DNA of 64,000 nucleotides from Candidula unifasciata (GCA_905116865.2 CAJHNH020007701.1:376779-440778); one strand, 5' to 3'. Counted from the stretch's first letter, positions 10,905 through 20,605 are shown. Numbers and translations: made by a program. Notes: generated by a model not told the origin, from the sequence alone.

Positions 10905-10931
10905 ACGTTGCGGCTATGGAGCCTTCATCAG
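10905..10931 (-). ncRNA. Hammerhead-ribozyme-like core, decayed
   Basis: On the minus strand the sequence CTGATGA is followed by A and a 4-bp stem (GGCT / AGCC) with loop CCAT, then GCAACGT. This matches the hammerhead layout CUGAUGA, stem II, GAAA, except that GAAA reads GCAA. I could not pair stem I (TATGTG upstream has no CACATA downstream). It is therefore at most a dead relic. Hammerhead motifs are known in Penelope-like retroelements and small retrozymes. Confidence 0.35.
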
Positions 10932-11731
10932 CACATACTAATCAAACAATACTACACAAATACACAAAATCACTTAACTGGTATCTCGAAGCAGCCGGGT
11001 CGATGGATTCTCAGCAGAATGCCTACACGCATGGGCTGGGGGAATAAATACCCCCTGTGGAGTACCAGGAGCAATAACTAGCCGGGGTGGGGGTGGGGGG
11101 TGGGGGGTGTAGAGATAGTACTGTGAGCGCAGTAAAATTTCCTAGGAGTAAAAGTAAAACTGTTTTGGGAATTCAGTCTGGTGTGTGTAAAAGTTGGAGA
11201 GATCAGGGGAGGGGGAGGGCTTTGAAAGAGCAAGGGGGGAGGGGAAGTTGGTTCATGGCACTGGTGGTATACGTTGTGTAATGGACAAACTTATTGATGA
11301 TACCTACTTGCAGCACACGTGTTCTTTCTATATTTTCGTCTGAACTGTTTTAGCACTCAAAAAGTTAATGTTTTTAGGTTCTATCAGTAGAGCTAGTGGA
11401 CCTACTAAGCTTATAGAAATGAATAGAAAGAAGGTCACCTGCCAACTTAGTTATGTATTTAAGATGTAGAACGAGATGATGCTATGGAGTGGCAGTTAGG
11501 AAATCACATAGTTATAACAAGTGCTGACAGTATAGATAGGATAGAACTTTCCATAATCATTGAGTAGCAAACAACATTCCTCAGCTGCAGGTAATAAACC
11601 GACGAACGAAGGGTCACAAATCGGGCACGCAGGCCCGCCTAACTTTCGGCCCTCCCAAACACTCATCTTTCACGAAGAAATTGTATTTTATCTATAAAGT
11701 AAGTTATATTCATATAACAATATAAATGATA

Positions 11732-11732
<1 letters not shown>

Positions 11733-11766
<34 letters not shown>
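11733..11766. repeat. Poly(A) tract
   Basis: A run of more than 30 A on the plus strand. No retroelement end was recognised directly upstream of it. Confidence 0.9.
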
Positions 11767-11989
11767 AAGTAAAATACATAAATGCGTATTTAAAAGTAGC
11801 TGGGAAACTAAAAACTATTCGTTTTTGAGACTCACACTTTGTATTAGAGGGAGAAACTAGTGTCATGGCCAATTGCAAACAAGACACTGGAGAAGACAGA
11901 GAAATCGAATTACAGAAGTAACAGACCGTCTGTATGGATCCGTGTTCGACAAAGACATATTCAACAAATACGTTGACATGGACTGGGGA

Positions 11990-12230
11990 AAAAAAAGAAC
12001 AACCCATATATGAATGCATTATGAAGTCTAGGACAGAGTGTGTTGATGACAATATAACCGACTTTCAGAGCGAAGATGACACCTGCTAATGTTGATAATG
12101 ATGGCGGTGATGATATTTTAAAATGTCTTTCATTGTATATCGATGACAAGAACAACAATGTTTAAAATGCCAAATGTTTGTCACGCAAATGCAGATAATA
12201 TGTGCTTTTGCTGTAAGACGTACGGAAAAG
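11990..12230 (+). repeat. Diverged repeat, copy 1 (before the TTC array)
   Basis: Words such as ATATGAATGCA, AGGACA, GGTGATGA, ATTTTAAAA and ATTGTATATCGATGA recur in order, with substitutions, at 15825-16020. Each copy adjoins a long polypyrimidine array. The family is unknown. Confidence 0.5.
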
Positions 12231-12311
12231 CCTTAAAACAGGATCAGTGTGAAAGACAGCAAAAGTATTAATACTAGTCATCTTCGTGTGGGGCGCAATT
12301 TTTGTTATTTT

Positions 12312-12478
12312 AAAGCCTTACCCTGGCTCTTGCCAGGAGCCGCATATATAGCCCAGCCATAAATATGGTCTAATGGCTGAACGCGGTTTCCGGGACCTCC
12401 ACGGGTGATCCTCATCCACATGGTGACACTTTATGTCATCGGGTGTTTATCACTTGTGTGATGTCCTAGTGGGGTAAA
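12312..12478 (+). mobile_element. SINE-F
   Basis: It reads CCTTACCCTGGCTCTTGCC, then AATGGCTGAACGCGGTTTC, then CCACGGGTGATCCTCATCC, and ends GTGATGTCCTAGTGGGGTA. The same series occurs at 63.15 kb and, more diverged, at 58.4 kb. It is a short dispersed repeat. Pol III boxes are not clear, so its class is inferred from size and copy structure. Confidence 0.7.
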
Positions 12479-12631
12479 ATGTACTACTACTGCGACAGCA
12501 AAGGGGATGTAGAATTACCCCCCTTCCCTCCTTCTCCCCCCTTACTCTGTCTTCCTTTCATTTTTGTGTGTCTCCTCTTTCTTACCATCCGTGTCTTCTT
12601 TTTATTCTCTTTCTTCTCCCCTCCCCCTCCC

Positions 12632-13632
12632 CTTCTTCTTCTTCTTCTTCTTCTTCTTCTTCTTCTTCTTCTTCTTCTTCTTCTTCTTCTTCTTCTTCTT
12701 CTTCTTCTTCTTCTTCTTCTTCTTCTTCTTCTTCTTCTTCTTCTTCTTCTTCTTCTTCTTCTTCTTCTTCTTCTTCTTCTTCTTCTTCTTCTTCTTCTTC
12801 TTCTTCTTCTTCTTCTTCTTCTTCTTCTTCTTCTTCTTCTTCTTCTTCTTCTTCTTCTTCTTCTTCTTCTTCTTCTTCTTCTTCTTCTTCTTCTTCTTCT
12901 TCTTCTTCTTCTTCTTCTTCTTCTTCTTCTTCTTCTTCTTCTTCTTCTTCTTCTTCTTCTTCTTCTTCTTTCTTCTTCTTCTTCTTCTTCTTCTTCTTCT
13001 TCTTCTTCTTCTTCTTCTTCTTCTTCTTCTTCTTCTTCTTCTTCTTCTTCTTCTTCTTCTTCTTCTTCTTCTTCTTCTTCTTCTTCTTCTTCTTCTTCTT
13101 CTTCTTCTTCTTCTTCTTCTTCTTCTTCTTCTTCTTCTTCTTCTTCTTCTTCTTCTTCTTCTTCTTCTTCTTCTTCTTCTTCTTCTTCTTCTTCTTCTTC
13201 TTCTTCTTCTTCTTCTTCTTCTTCTTCTTCTTCTTCTTCTTCTTCTTCTTCTTCTTCTTCTTCTTCTTCTTCTTCTTCTTCTTCTTTCTTCTTCTTCTTC
13301 TTCTTCTTCTTCTTCTTCTTCTTCTTCTTCTTCTTCTTCTTCTTCTTCTTCTTCTTCTTCTTCTTCTTCTTCTTCTTCTTCTTCTTCTTCTTCTTCTTCT
13401 TCTTCTTCTTCTTCTTCTTCTTCTTCTTCTTCTTCTTCTTCTTCTTCTTCTTCTTCTTCTTCTTCTTCTTCTTCTTCTTCTTCTTCTTCTTCTTCTTCTT
13501 CTTCTTCTTCTTCTTCTTCTTCTTCTTCTTCTTCTTCTTCTTTCTTCTTCTTCTTCTTCTTCTTCTTCTTCTTCTTCTTCTTCTTCTTCTTCTTCTTCTT
13601 CTTCTTCTTCTTCTTCTTCTTCTTCTTCTTCT
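12632..13632. repeat. (TTC)n array of about 1 kb
   Basis: About 333 TTC/GAA units, with only three interruptions, each an extra T (near 12970, 13287 and 13542). The interruptions shift the phase, which is why translated frames switch between Leu, Ser and Phe runs. Array arms are about 338, 317, 255 and 90 bp. Pure GAA/TTC of this length is known to form triplex (H-DNA or sticky DNA). No gene is claimed from the homopolymer frames. Confidence 0.98.
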
Positions 13633-13639
13633 GCGAACG

Positions 13640-15174
13640 GGGGAACTTAGCATCACACCTGAGCTTTCCCTGAGCTGGACCGTAGGTCGTAAAGGTTACC
13701 TAACACAGACGGCTTTGAAAGACTAGATCAGGGGAATTGAGTGGACGCTAGACATTGTGGCGACCAGAGGTTTAAGTAACACGTCAGTGTAATTCTCAAG
13801 AGAACCGGTGTCTGGCAATTAGGAATGTTTAATCTTAATCTAGTTGGAAACATAATGGCTTCAGTGACCGTCTTTCACACCGGCTAGTTAGATTCGTTGT
13901 AAACTAGATTGGGTTACTTAAGAATGTTTGCTCTAGGGATGTCAGTCCAGAATTGACTGACAGGCCACTTGTTAGCTAATTTGATCTGATAGGTACTTCA
14001 GAGGCGTGGCTTAAGTCATCGTCTTGCGGGTTTGGTAGAACCGAGAAAAGTGAGGAGTTTAATTTGGACAATAGATTGATACTTATACTGCGAGCATTGT
14101 AGATTTACCTCATAGTGCCGCCAGCAGGCCACAGACTCAGTCTTACCGTAGAAAAGTATTTTCCCACTGGTTGAGTCGTGTTTGGCATTTGCTGGAAAGT
14201 TCCCAGCGCCCATGTGACGATCAGTCCATGAAAGAGACTACATTGTGTTAGACTCGGCCAGCTGGGAACGAGGTGGAGAACGAGGTGGAGAACGATGTGG
14301 AGACCGAGGAGGGGATGAAGTGGAGAATAAGCTGAAACAGGCAGAAAACAGGCAAGGAAGAGTTGGACAAGCTTGACAGTTCCTCACGGCTGTCAGAGGC
14401 TTATAAGATAAGTTAACATCATTTCCGTTAACATACCACCATCATCATCATACCACTCTAAACCCCGGAGCTGTTTTTCTCGCTGAAGCTTATCACTCAT
14501 CACGTTAACCAGTCACTGTTTGTGTAAATCAACAAACTGGGAATTGCATTGTTAGTAAATAAAGCTGTATGTCAAGTTTTATACGACATTGTCTGTTAAA
14601 TTCCAAATGAGCTTGTTCTTACATGTTTAATTAAACTGTTAAGATAGAATACCATTTGGTGGAGCTCAATTAATATGATAATAATTCTTTAATAATTCAT
14701 AATAATGAAGGTAGATGACGGAGGAATCATTTGCCCTGTCTAATAATTCATTAAGTATAATGATAGACATCTAAAATTCCTTTCCTTCTCTTGTGGGTAC
14801 CAAGTTCAGCTAATGTTAATGTACTTAACGAGCCAATATGGCTGTTTTCTTGGGTATCCAGGACTTTATCTGAGAGCAACATAGCTCAGATTTTAGTTCG
14901 GTTAATCTGGTGGAGGGAATGTGTTGAGAGGAACATCCCTATTCAACATTATAAACATTTAATCCACCGAATCACGTCACACTGGCGAGCTCGCCGAGAT
15001 TTGGACTGGGCTAATTACTCCTAGACTAATGAAAGTAAATTTATTAAATTTAACCTTAACTCTTCTGCGAGTATAGTCTAAATTAAAATTAGTAATTTAT
15101 ACATGGGGCGAGATTACAGAGTAATAAATAACTTTTTACTAAAATAAATAAGTGGATAGTATCATGTCTTATCA
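13640..15174. other. No recognisable gene
   Basis: Mixed-composition sequence. A small imperfect GAACGAGGTGGA repeat (about 14270-14320) is the only local structure. The open frames are short and unlike any family I know. Confidence 0.45.
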
Positions 15175-15191
15175 NNNNNNNNNNNNNNNNN
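15175..15191. other. Assembly gap (17 N)
   Basis: A run of 17 N immediately precedes the (TTTC)n array. The array length and the junction here should not be trusted. Confidence 0.99.
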
Positions 15192-15246
15192 TTTGTTCGT
15201 TTCTTTCGTTCTTTCATTCTTTTTCTTTCTTTCTTTCTTTCTTTCT

Positions 15247-15277
<31 letters not shown>

Positions 15278-15289
15278 CTTCTTCTTTCT

Positions 15290-15337
<48 letters not shown>

Positions 15338-15344
15338 TTTCTTT

Positions 15345-15388
<44 letters not shown>

Positions 15389-15442
15389 TTCTTTCTTTCT
15401 TTCTTTCTTTCTTTTCTTTCTTTCTTTCTTTCTTTCTTTTCT

Positions 15443-15486
<44 letters not shown>

Positions 15487-15559
15487 TCATTCTCTTTATT
15501 TTTCATTCTCTCTTTTCTTTCTTTTTTCATTCTTTCTTTCTTTCTCTTTCTTTCTTTTT

Positions 15560-15599
<40 letters not shown>

Positions 15600-15647
15600 T
15601 TCTTTCTTTTCTTTCTTTCTTTCTTCTTTCTTTCTTTCTTTCTTTCT

Positions 15648-15711
<64 letters not shown>

Positions 15712-15753
15712 TTTTTCTTTCTTCTTTCTTTCTTTCTTTTCTTTCTTCTTTTC

Positions 15754-15804
<51 letters not shown>
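15192..15804. repeat. (TTTC)n array, interrupted
   Basis: About 610 bp of TTTC units with frequent slippage to TTC and longer T runs, and a few interruptions such as TTTCATTCTC. It starts at the assembly gap. Lys/Arg/Glu and Phe/Leu/Ser frames across it are artefacts. Confidence 0.95.
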
Positions 15805-15814
15805 GTGACAGAAT

Positions 15815-16040
15815 GCACTAGAGAAACTCCAATATGAATGCACTACGAAGATGCAGGACAAAATGATTTAGTACAGGGGACCTTCAATGGGAAGATGGCA
15901 TCTGGTGGTGATGACATTTAAAAACGTGATGCCATTTACATTGATGAAAAGGATAATAAAGCTTGAAATACCAGATGTCTAACAAAAGGACAAGACTATT
16001 TCTGTAGAATAAGACAGTTGGGGCGAAGGACAACAGGAAG
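15815..16040 (+). repeat. Diverged repeat, copy 2 (after the TTTC array)
   Basis: This is the partner of 11990-12230. Shared words include ATATGAATGCA, GGTGATGA, ATTTAAAAACGTGATGCCA and GATGAAAAGGATAATAAAG. Confidence 0.5.
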
Positions 16041-16243
16041 TGTAGAAGTCTTGTGCTCCCCTTCTCCTCTTTTTTCTCCTCCGTGCCCTCCTCATCCTTC
16101 CACTCTTCCTTGCGCCCTTATATTCCCAAATGAGCACAAACCCTTAATCAAGAGTTTGAACCCATAAATCTTTATATTATAGTAGATTTCTTTGCATCTT
16201 CAATAGTTAAAATAATACGATTTTGGGACCTAACTAGTTAAGG

Positions 16244-16379
16244 CAGTGTTTCCCAACTTTTCTTAGTTGCGGCGCCTTTTTTCAATTAAATTTTTTCCAC
16301 GGTGCCCTAAAAGTATGTCTTTTCGTATTTAAGAGGTCGCCGCTCCCCGGAGCGCCGCGGCACAGTATGCGAATCGCTG
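16244..16379. mobile_element. Short hAT MITE (136 bp)
   Basis: The left end is CAGTGTTTCCCAACTTTTC. The right end read inward is CAGCGATTCGCATACTGTGC. Both are followed by G/C-rich GGCGCC or GCCGCGG blocks. Flanking octamers AGTTAAGG and AGTTTAAG are similar but not identical. No coding capacity. Short non-autonomous hAT elements with this type of end are common in animals. Confidence 0.65.
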
Positions 16380-16479
16380 AGTTTAAGTAACAAAAGAAGC
16401 AGTGGGTTCGTGTAATGGAAAATGATACTTGTACGATGTCTACTGTCATAAGTGAGTCCTCCGGTACAGATTTTTTGTG

Positions 16480-16765
16480 TGTGTGCATTCACTGGCTGTG
16501 AGCCCCAGCGGAACGACCTGGTTGTTCGTCCATTTCTGGACTTTGGCATTGTTCCAGGACCTGAGTCTTGAGTGTGCATCCGTTTTTCAGATCTTGCTTA
16601 TTTGTATACAGACTGTTGGTTACTTGCATCTCAGGCAGATGCACTCCGACTTTAAAGGAAGCCTCCAATTAATCGACTCTTGCGACGTCCTAGTTGGGGA
16701 GGCAGTGGGTCTATTCTTGTATTCCCCACAATGGGACCCTAGAACCCACACTGGGATGGTACAGA
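16480..16765 (-). mobile_element. SINE-D, full length
   Basis: On the minus strand: ATCCCAGTGTGGGTTCTAGG (head), CCCACTGCCTCCCCAACTAG, GTCGCAAGAGTCGATTAATT, AGATGCAAGTAACCAACAGT, and the end block AGAAATGGACGAACAACCAG. The tail has lost its (GAA)n run. It is nearly complete compared with the 32.6- and 36.4-kb copies. Confidence 0.8.
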
Positions 16766-16884
16766 AGTGTTAAGAGGTAAATACTAAAGCTTTCCTGCGT
16801 ACTGTATTGGTCTTTTTTTCTTGCCTGGCTGTCTCCCTAGGAAAGGTGAAGCTAGTTTTAGTGTTACAGTTTGGCGTTTATGCA

Positions 16885-16910
16885 CCTCACCTTGTGGGTT
16901 CCAGTGCCTT

Positions 16911-16944
<34 letters not shown>

Positions 16945-17105
16945 TAGACCAGCTGTCCACGACTGAGCACATCGTAAAAGGTGACTGATAAGAATTTTGC
17001 TGAAATCGAATGTGTTCGGTCGAAAGGCGCACTTATCGCAGCCTGTCTGTAAACCACAACACAACGTGTCAGTCGCCCTTTGACGGGCAAACACAAAAAA
17101 AGAGG
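16885..17105 (+). mobile_element. SINE-H with poly(G) expansion in its head
   Basis: The head word TGTGGGTTCCAGTGCCTTAT is the shared SINE-D/H head. Its GGGG block has grown to 30 G (16914-16943). The SINE-H body follows: TCGTAAAAGGTGACTGATAA, TTTGCTGAAATCGAATGTG, TCGAAAGGCGCAC, CTGTAAACCACAACACAACG and GCCCTTTGACGGGC. Confidence 0.75.
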
Positions 17106-17331
17106 AAGGGTGTAGGCTGTGAGAGAAGATAACATTTGCTTGTAGTTGTGTGGCGATTTCCTTCATATGAAATAAAAAGTATGAGGGACGGAAACGACCA
17201 CAGCAACTGTACGTTGTCAGGCTTTTTGATTAATGGACAAACACACTGGATGAAGGAATACAATGAATAAGTATAACGTGTGACGACTTTTCTCTACACC
17301 AAGCTATTGCTGCCAGCGTCAGGTTTTAGAA

Positions 17332-17507
17332 CAGCGATTTTTAACCTCTGGGTCCCGAACACTTTAGGGGTCGCCTAAAGCCATCAGAAAAACAGAAATT
17401 CACTTGACTATGAAGTGGGAACGAAAATAATTATATGATTGGGGAATCATCTCATCGTGATGATCTGTATTAAAGGGTAGCGGCATTGGGAAGGCTGAGA
17501 ACCACTG
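17332..17507. mobile_element. SPIN-like hAT MITE (176 bp)
   Basis: The left end is CAGCGATTTTTAACCTCTGG, continuing GTCCCGAACACTTTAGGGG and TCGCCTAAAGCCATCAGAAA. The right end read inward is CAGTGGTTCTCAGCCTTCCC. This layout is the one I know for SPIN-type and related rodent/reptile non-autonomous hAT elements (ends CAGCGGTTCTCAACCTGTGG, then GGGTCGCCTAA). The octamers TTTTAGAA (17324-17331) and TTTTAAAG (17508-17515) are a plausible decayed target duplication. It lies about 50 bp beyond the RPS25 A-tract. Confidence 0.8.
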
Positions 17508-17558
17508 TTTTAAAGAGACACCCATACTGAACTCCAGCTTACTTCGTAACCGTTTAAA

Positions 17559-17613
17559 TTTTTTTTCCCACTTATATTTCCCTTTTAATGAATGAATAGA
17601 AAAATAAAATAGC
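17559..17613 (-). terminator. RPS25 3' UTR remnant: ATTAAA and A-tract
   Basis: Downstream of the stop, on the minus strand, the common poly(A)-signal variant ATTAAA (17584-17589) is followed 17 nt later by eight A (17559-17566). This is the position expected for a reverse-transcribed, shortened poly(A) tail. An AATATA also lies nearer the A run. Confidence 0.55.
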
Positions 17614-18006
17614 TCATGGCGATGGTGCTGCCTCCGTTGCTGCAGGGACATCATCCTTGTCTCCCTTGGTAGCCCTGGTGTAGATGAGCTGAGAGTTGCG
17701 CTTGGACACCATGCGGATCAAACCTTTTAAGTGGAGCTCCCTCAAGGCTTGCTTTGCCAGTGACCCCCTGACCTTTAACCTCTCAGAGACTACAGATGGG
17801 GTGATCAACTTGTAACTGGGCACCTCCTTATACAGCTTGTCATATGTTGACTTGTCAAACAGGATCAAATTGTTCAACTTGTCTCGGACTTTTCCTTTGG
17901 ACCACTTCTTCTTCTTGGCCTTGCCTCCAGAACCCCCCTTCTTGGGTTTTCCTGCTGTAGGCTTTGTGGCCTTACTTGCCGCTTTATCGACCTTCTTGGC
18001 TCCCAT
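17614..18006 (-). CDS. RPS25: Ribosomal protein eS25, intron-less copy
   Basis: The protein is eukaryotic small-subunit ribosomal protein eS25, which sits in the 40S head and is needed for IRES-driven initiation in studied animals. An intact 130-residue frame (usual animal length about 125) has a Lys/Gly/Ala-rich N-terminal tail to about residue 34. The conserved winged-helix core runs from about 35 to 112, including [36 protein letters not shown] and QLIYTR. The C-terminus is Ala/Glu/Pro-rich. I take the second in-frame ATG (18004-18006) as the start; one 10 codons upstream gives an unrelated extension that would be 5' UTR. No intron interrupts the frame, although RPS25 is normally multi-exon in animals. 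A pyrimidine-rich CTTTCTC lies 26 nt upstream, and ATTAAA plus an A8 tract lie downstream. A retrocopy is likely. No disabling change is visible, so it could be expressed. Confidence 0.93.
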   Translation of the reverse strand: MGAKKVDKAASKATKPTAGKPKKGGSGGKAKKKKWSKGKVRDKLNNLILFDKSTYDKLYKEVPSYKLITPSVVSERLKVRGSLAKQALRELHLKGLIRMVSKRNSQLIYTRATKGDKDDVPAATEAAPSP

Positions 18007-18032
18007 GCCGTTGGACGATTCCGATGAGAAAG
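18007..18032 (-). promoter_or_regulatory. Possible 5' TOP start of RPS25
   Basis: Immediately before the coding start on the minus strand, CTTTCTC fits the 5' terminal oligopyrimidine motif with which ribosomal-protein mRNAs begin. It would give a 26-nt leader. No TATA box or splice acceptor is visible upstream. If the copy is a retroposon this marks its 5' insertion end. Confidence 0.4.
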
Positions 18033-18169
18033 ACAACTTTGTCGGTATGTATACCTGTGTGATTCTAATCCTTGAGATGCTAATCCACGACCTCCTGTAG
18101 CTTGTGACGGTCGTGGTTAATTTTACAGACTGAAATCTTGGAGGGGGGAAACTAAATAAAAAGGCATTG

Positions 18170-18470
18170 TGTACGAGCCTTGGTGTATGCTACATAGATG
18201 CAGGAAGTGACGGCCTCAGATATTCCATCTCTCCATTGTGGACGACTTCTCGATTTTCCGTTGTGCCCAAGTGACAGGGCTGTCTGTGGTACACTGCCTT
18301 CTTGTAATCCCGACACATGTCCGAACAATTTGCAACGCATTCTTTGGCTGAATTCGTTAAGCACCGTTTTCGCCGTAACCTGTTTCCAGATATCGCCAGT
18401 TCTGACTCGGTCTCGCTTGTAACATTTATGATTTGCCTTAGACATTACGTTTCCATTCGTCATCGCAGTA
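18170..18470 (-). pseudogene. LINE ORF2 C-terminal fragment
   Basis: A minus-strand frame contains MRCKLFGHVSGLQEGSVPQT followed by an Arg-rich SRSRPQWRDGISEAV segment. That is the usual FGH...RGRPxxxWxD C-terminus after the reverse transcriptase in many animal LINEs. A shorter relative lies at 31690-31780. Confidence 0.6.
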
Positions 18471-18531
18471 GTCCCTGTAATCATGTGTTTATGCTATTCT
18501 GCCCACTCTTATTCATTGATTAGGTTGACAT

Positions 18532-18612
18532 CAACAGAGCAGTTTGCCAGTGTTCATTAGTTATGAATCCTCAACAGAGCAGTTTGCGAGTGTTCATTAG
18601 TTATGAATCCTC
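18532..18612 (+). repeat. Two tandem 40-bp units
   Basis: The unit beginning CAACAGAGCAGTTTG and ending TTATGAATCCT is directly duplicated with a single mismatch (GCC/GCG). Confidence 0.85.
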
Positions 18613-18869
18613 AGCAAGCAGGATCAAAGTGTTCGGCGTATGTAGGTTAATTATTTATGTCGACCGCACTCGTTGACCTGTTCGTGCTTTTCTTCTGTTC
18701 ATATGCTTTGAACTGTAATATCTGTATATGTACATCTTTAGTTTAAAAAGGAGTATGAATATGTTTATTACTGCGGTGTAGTCAGGCTTTTTACAAACTG
18801 CACCATTTTTACACATAAATACTAGCAATATTAACGTTAAGCTACACAATTTGACTTTCTCCTTGTTAA

Positions 18870-19434
18870 GATTATTATTATAAATATTATTATTATTATT
18901 GTTATTATTATGGGATTTTCAGGTATACATAGAAAATTGATCCTTTTTTAAGCAATTTAAAAGCTCAGTCTGTACTCGGAGCAACTCACTAAGTCGGGCC
19001 CATAAAAAGAGTGACTTTCCTTGCCATTCATCCCTGGTCGTTTCGTAGGGCCTGTCCTATGTTGCGGGTGTGACGCTTAGTAAGCGTCCGGCAACACAAC
19101 CTGTTTTTCTCGTTGTCATAGGCTGCATACAGTCGTGGGACAGACTGCACTCTCTCTTGTGGGACGTAGGCTGAAGCTGTGGCGTATAGCGGTTTGGGAT
19201 AGGGGCCAGTTCTACATGTTTTGGGACCGTTGAAAGCGCTGTTGCTGGATGCTCACTAAGCCTGACACGCCGGCAATATAGGAGAGGCCCTCGACGCGAC
19301 CAGGTCCGACTTCGTGAGTTGTATCCTTCACTCATCTTGTGAGACAGGACGCACCATATTACCCTAATGGTACAATGTTTTAACAACAACAGTAGCATCA
19401 CACACTGTAGCTGTCTCGTCAGAGCCGTTGATTA
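18870..19434. other. ATT-rich tract, then unassigned sequence
   Basis: A short (ATT)n/(TTA)n patch lies at about 18870-18910. The rest is GC-balanced with a 114-codon minus frame that resembles no family I know. No element ends are visible. Confidence 0.4.
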
Positions 19435-19525
19435 CAATTTTCAAATGTTTTATTAAATGTGGATTTGAACATACGACCACCACGTTAATAGGCAGACTTA
19501 CTAACCACTGCGCTACCACCACCCG
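19435..19525 (-). repeat. tRNA-like SINE head, unassigned family
   Basis: On the minus strand GGTAGCGCAGTGGTTAGTAA (box-A-like) is followed about 40 bp later by ATGTTCAAATCC (box-B-like). The flanking sequence does not match SINE-A to H. It is a SINE head or a dead tRNA-derived copy, not a functional tRNA, because no cloverleaf closes. Confidence 0.45.
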
Positions 19526-19984
19526 GCTCCCGCTTGCTTACATACAACAAATAAAATAACCCAGTTGGACACACCATTGTTTTTATAGAGACCTGCACAT
19601 TTAGACACCCATTGTCTAAGATCATTGTAACTTGGAGCAGCCTGCGCTATTAATGCTGGTGTCAAGGGATGAGCTTTTAACGGAAAACACATCACGTTCG
19701 ACAAGTATGTCGTTCATGCGGCGATGAAAGGGGAAATAACCCGCCAACCAGAGATCGGGGGACTAGAAGCCCTTGTTAAGGTAGAGGATAGTTTTGTTGG
19801 GAGCTGGAAACAGCCAGGATCGATAGAAGCAGTCGTTTTTTCTTCTTTCAAAAGCTTGTTGTCTGTTTGTCTTGAATTTTGTGTTTGTTGTACAATGACT
19901 TGCCATATCGTGTTGTGTTTGTGCCGGTCTCTCATCTTTGTGACACTGCAAGGTCAGCTGTCGCCTTTTCGTGCCGATTTAATG

Positions 19985-20085
19985 CTTCTTATTCTTGACG
20001 GTTGTCACGTTGTTTTGTGGTGTACAGCTAGGCTGCGATATCTTCGCCTTTTGGAAATACGTATTTGATTTCAGCAAGACCCCCT
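19985..20085 (-). repeat. SINE-H body fragment
   Basis: Minus-strand words TTGCTGAAATCAAATACG, CGCAGCCTAGCTGTACACCA and CAACGTGACAACCGTC follow the SINE-H order. Confidence 0.55.
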
Positions 20086-20389
20086 AATTGGGTGCCTCTG
20101 CGACATTCTTGTTTGGGGGGTTGGGGGGTTGGGCGTGTGTCTCCCCCCCCCCACCCACCCACTGGGCCACAGAACAATTGAGGTTGGGGTTAGTGTGTGT
20201 CAAGTTTGTATTAGGCGGGTCATATGTTTCCGTCTCAGCAGAGGTGAACTTTCCTAACGACTGGCCCGCCAGGTTCTTGTAGCTTAAAATCCGTACCTCA
20301 GAATGTCATGGGAAGTAAGGAATGTCGGGGTCATATGACACCCCGCCGCCTTCCAGGTATGTGTAAATATAAGGCGGGCACTATATTCC

Positions 20390-20605
20390 CATCACTTCGG
20401 GGGTGCCGGGTTCCATTCCAGCTGCGGGCGATTCGGCAGCAGAACGTTTTGCGTTGGTTTCGACACTGGTACCGAGAGCTGACCGTCCAGTAGGCAGTGG
20501 CAAACTACTGAACGTAAACTTTGCTTAGAGCAACAACAACAAAAAAAAAAAAAAAATGCTGGGGTTGGTTATGGAAAGTCTTGTAAAAGATACGCAACTA
20601 ACTAA
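20390..20605 (+). repeat. SINE-A, diverged
   Basis: It starts at the box B region (GGGTTCCATTCCAGCTGCGG) and continues TTGCGTTGGTTTCGACACTGG, CCGTCCAGTAGGCAGTGGCA and GATACGCAACTAACT. It lacks box A. A poly(A) run has expanded inside the body at about 20540. Confidence 0.75.

Noticed and set aside
12479..13726. Very long open frames of poly-Leu/Ser/Phe (plus) and poly-Arg/Lys/Glu (minus)
   Set aside because: They are translations of the (TTC)n array. Any stop-free trinucleotide array gives such frames, and no unique flanking coding sequence supports a gene.
15152..15861. Lys/Arg/Glu-rich and Phe/Leu/Ser-rich frames of 120-220 codons
   Set aside because: They come from the (TTTC)n array next to the assembly gap.
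17837..18100. Plus-strand 87-codon frame over the RPS25 locus
   Set aside because: It is the antisense shadow of the conserved minus-strand RPS25 frame.
19057..19401. Minus-strand 114-codon frame
   Set aside because: Composition is not protein-like for a known family and no splice, start or conservation evidence is available.
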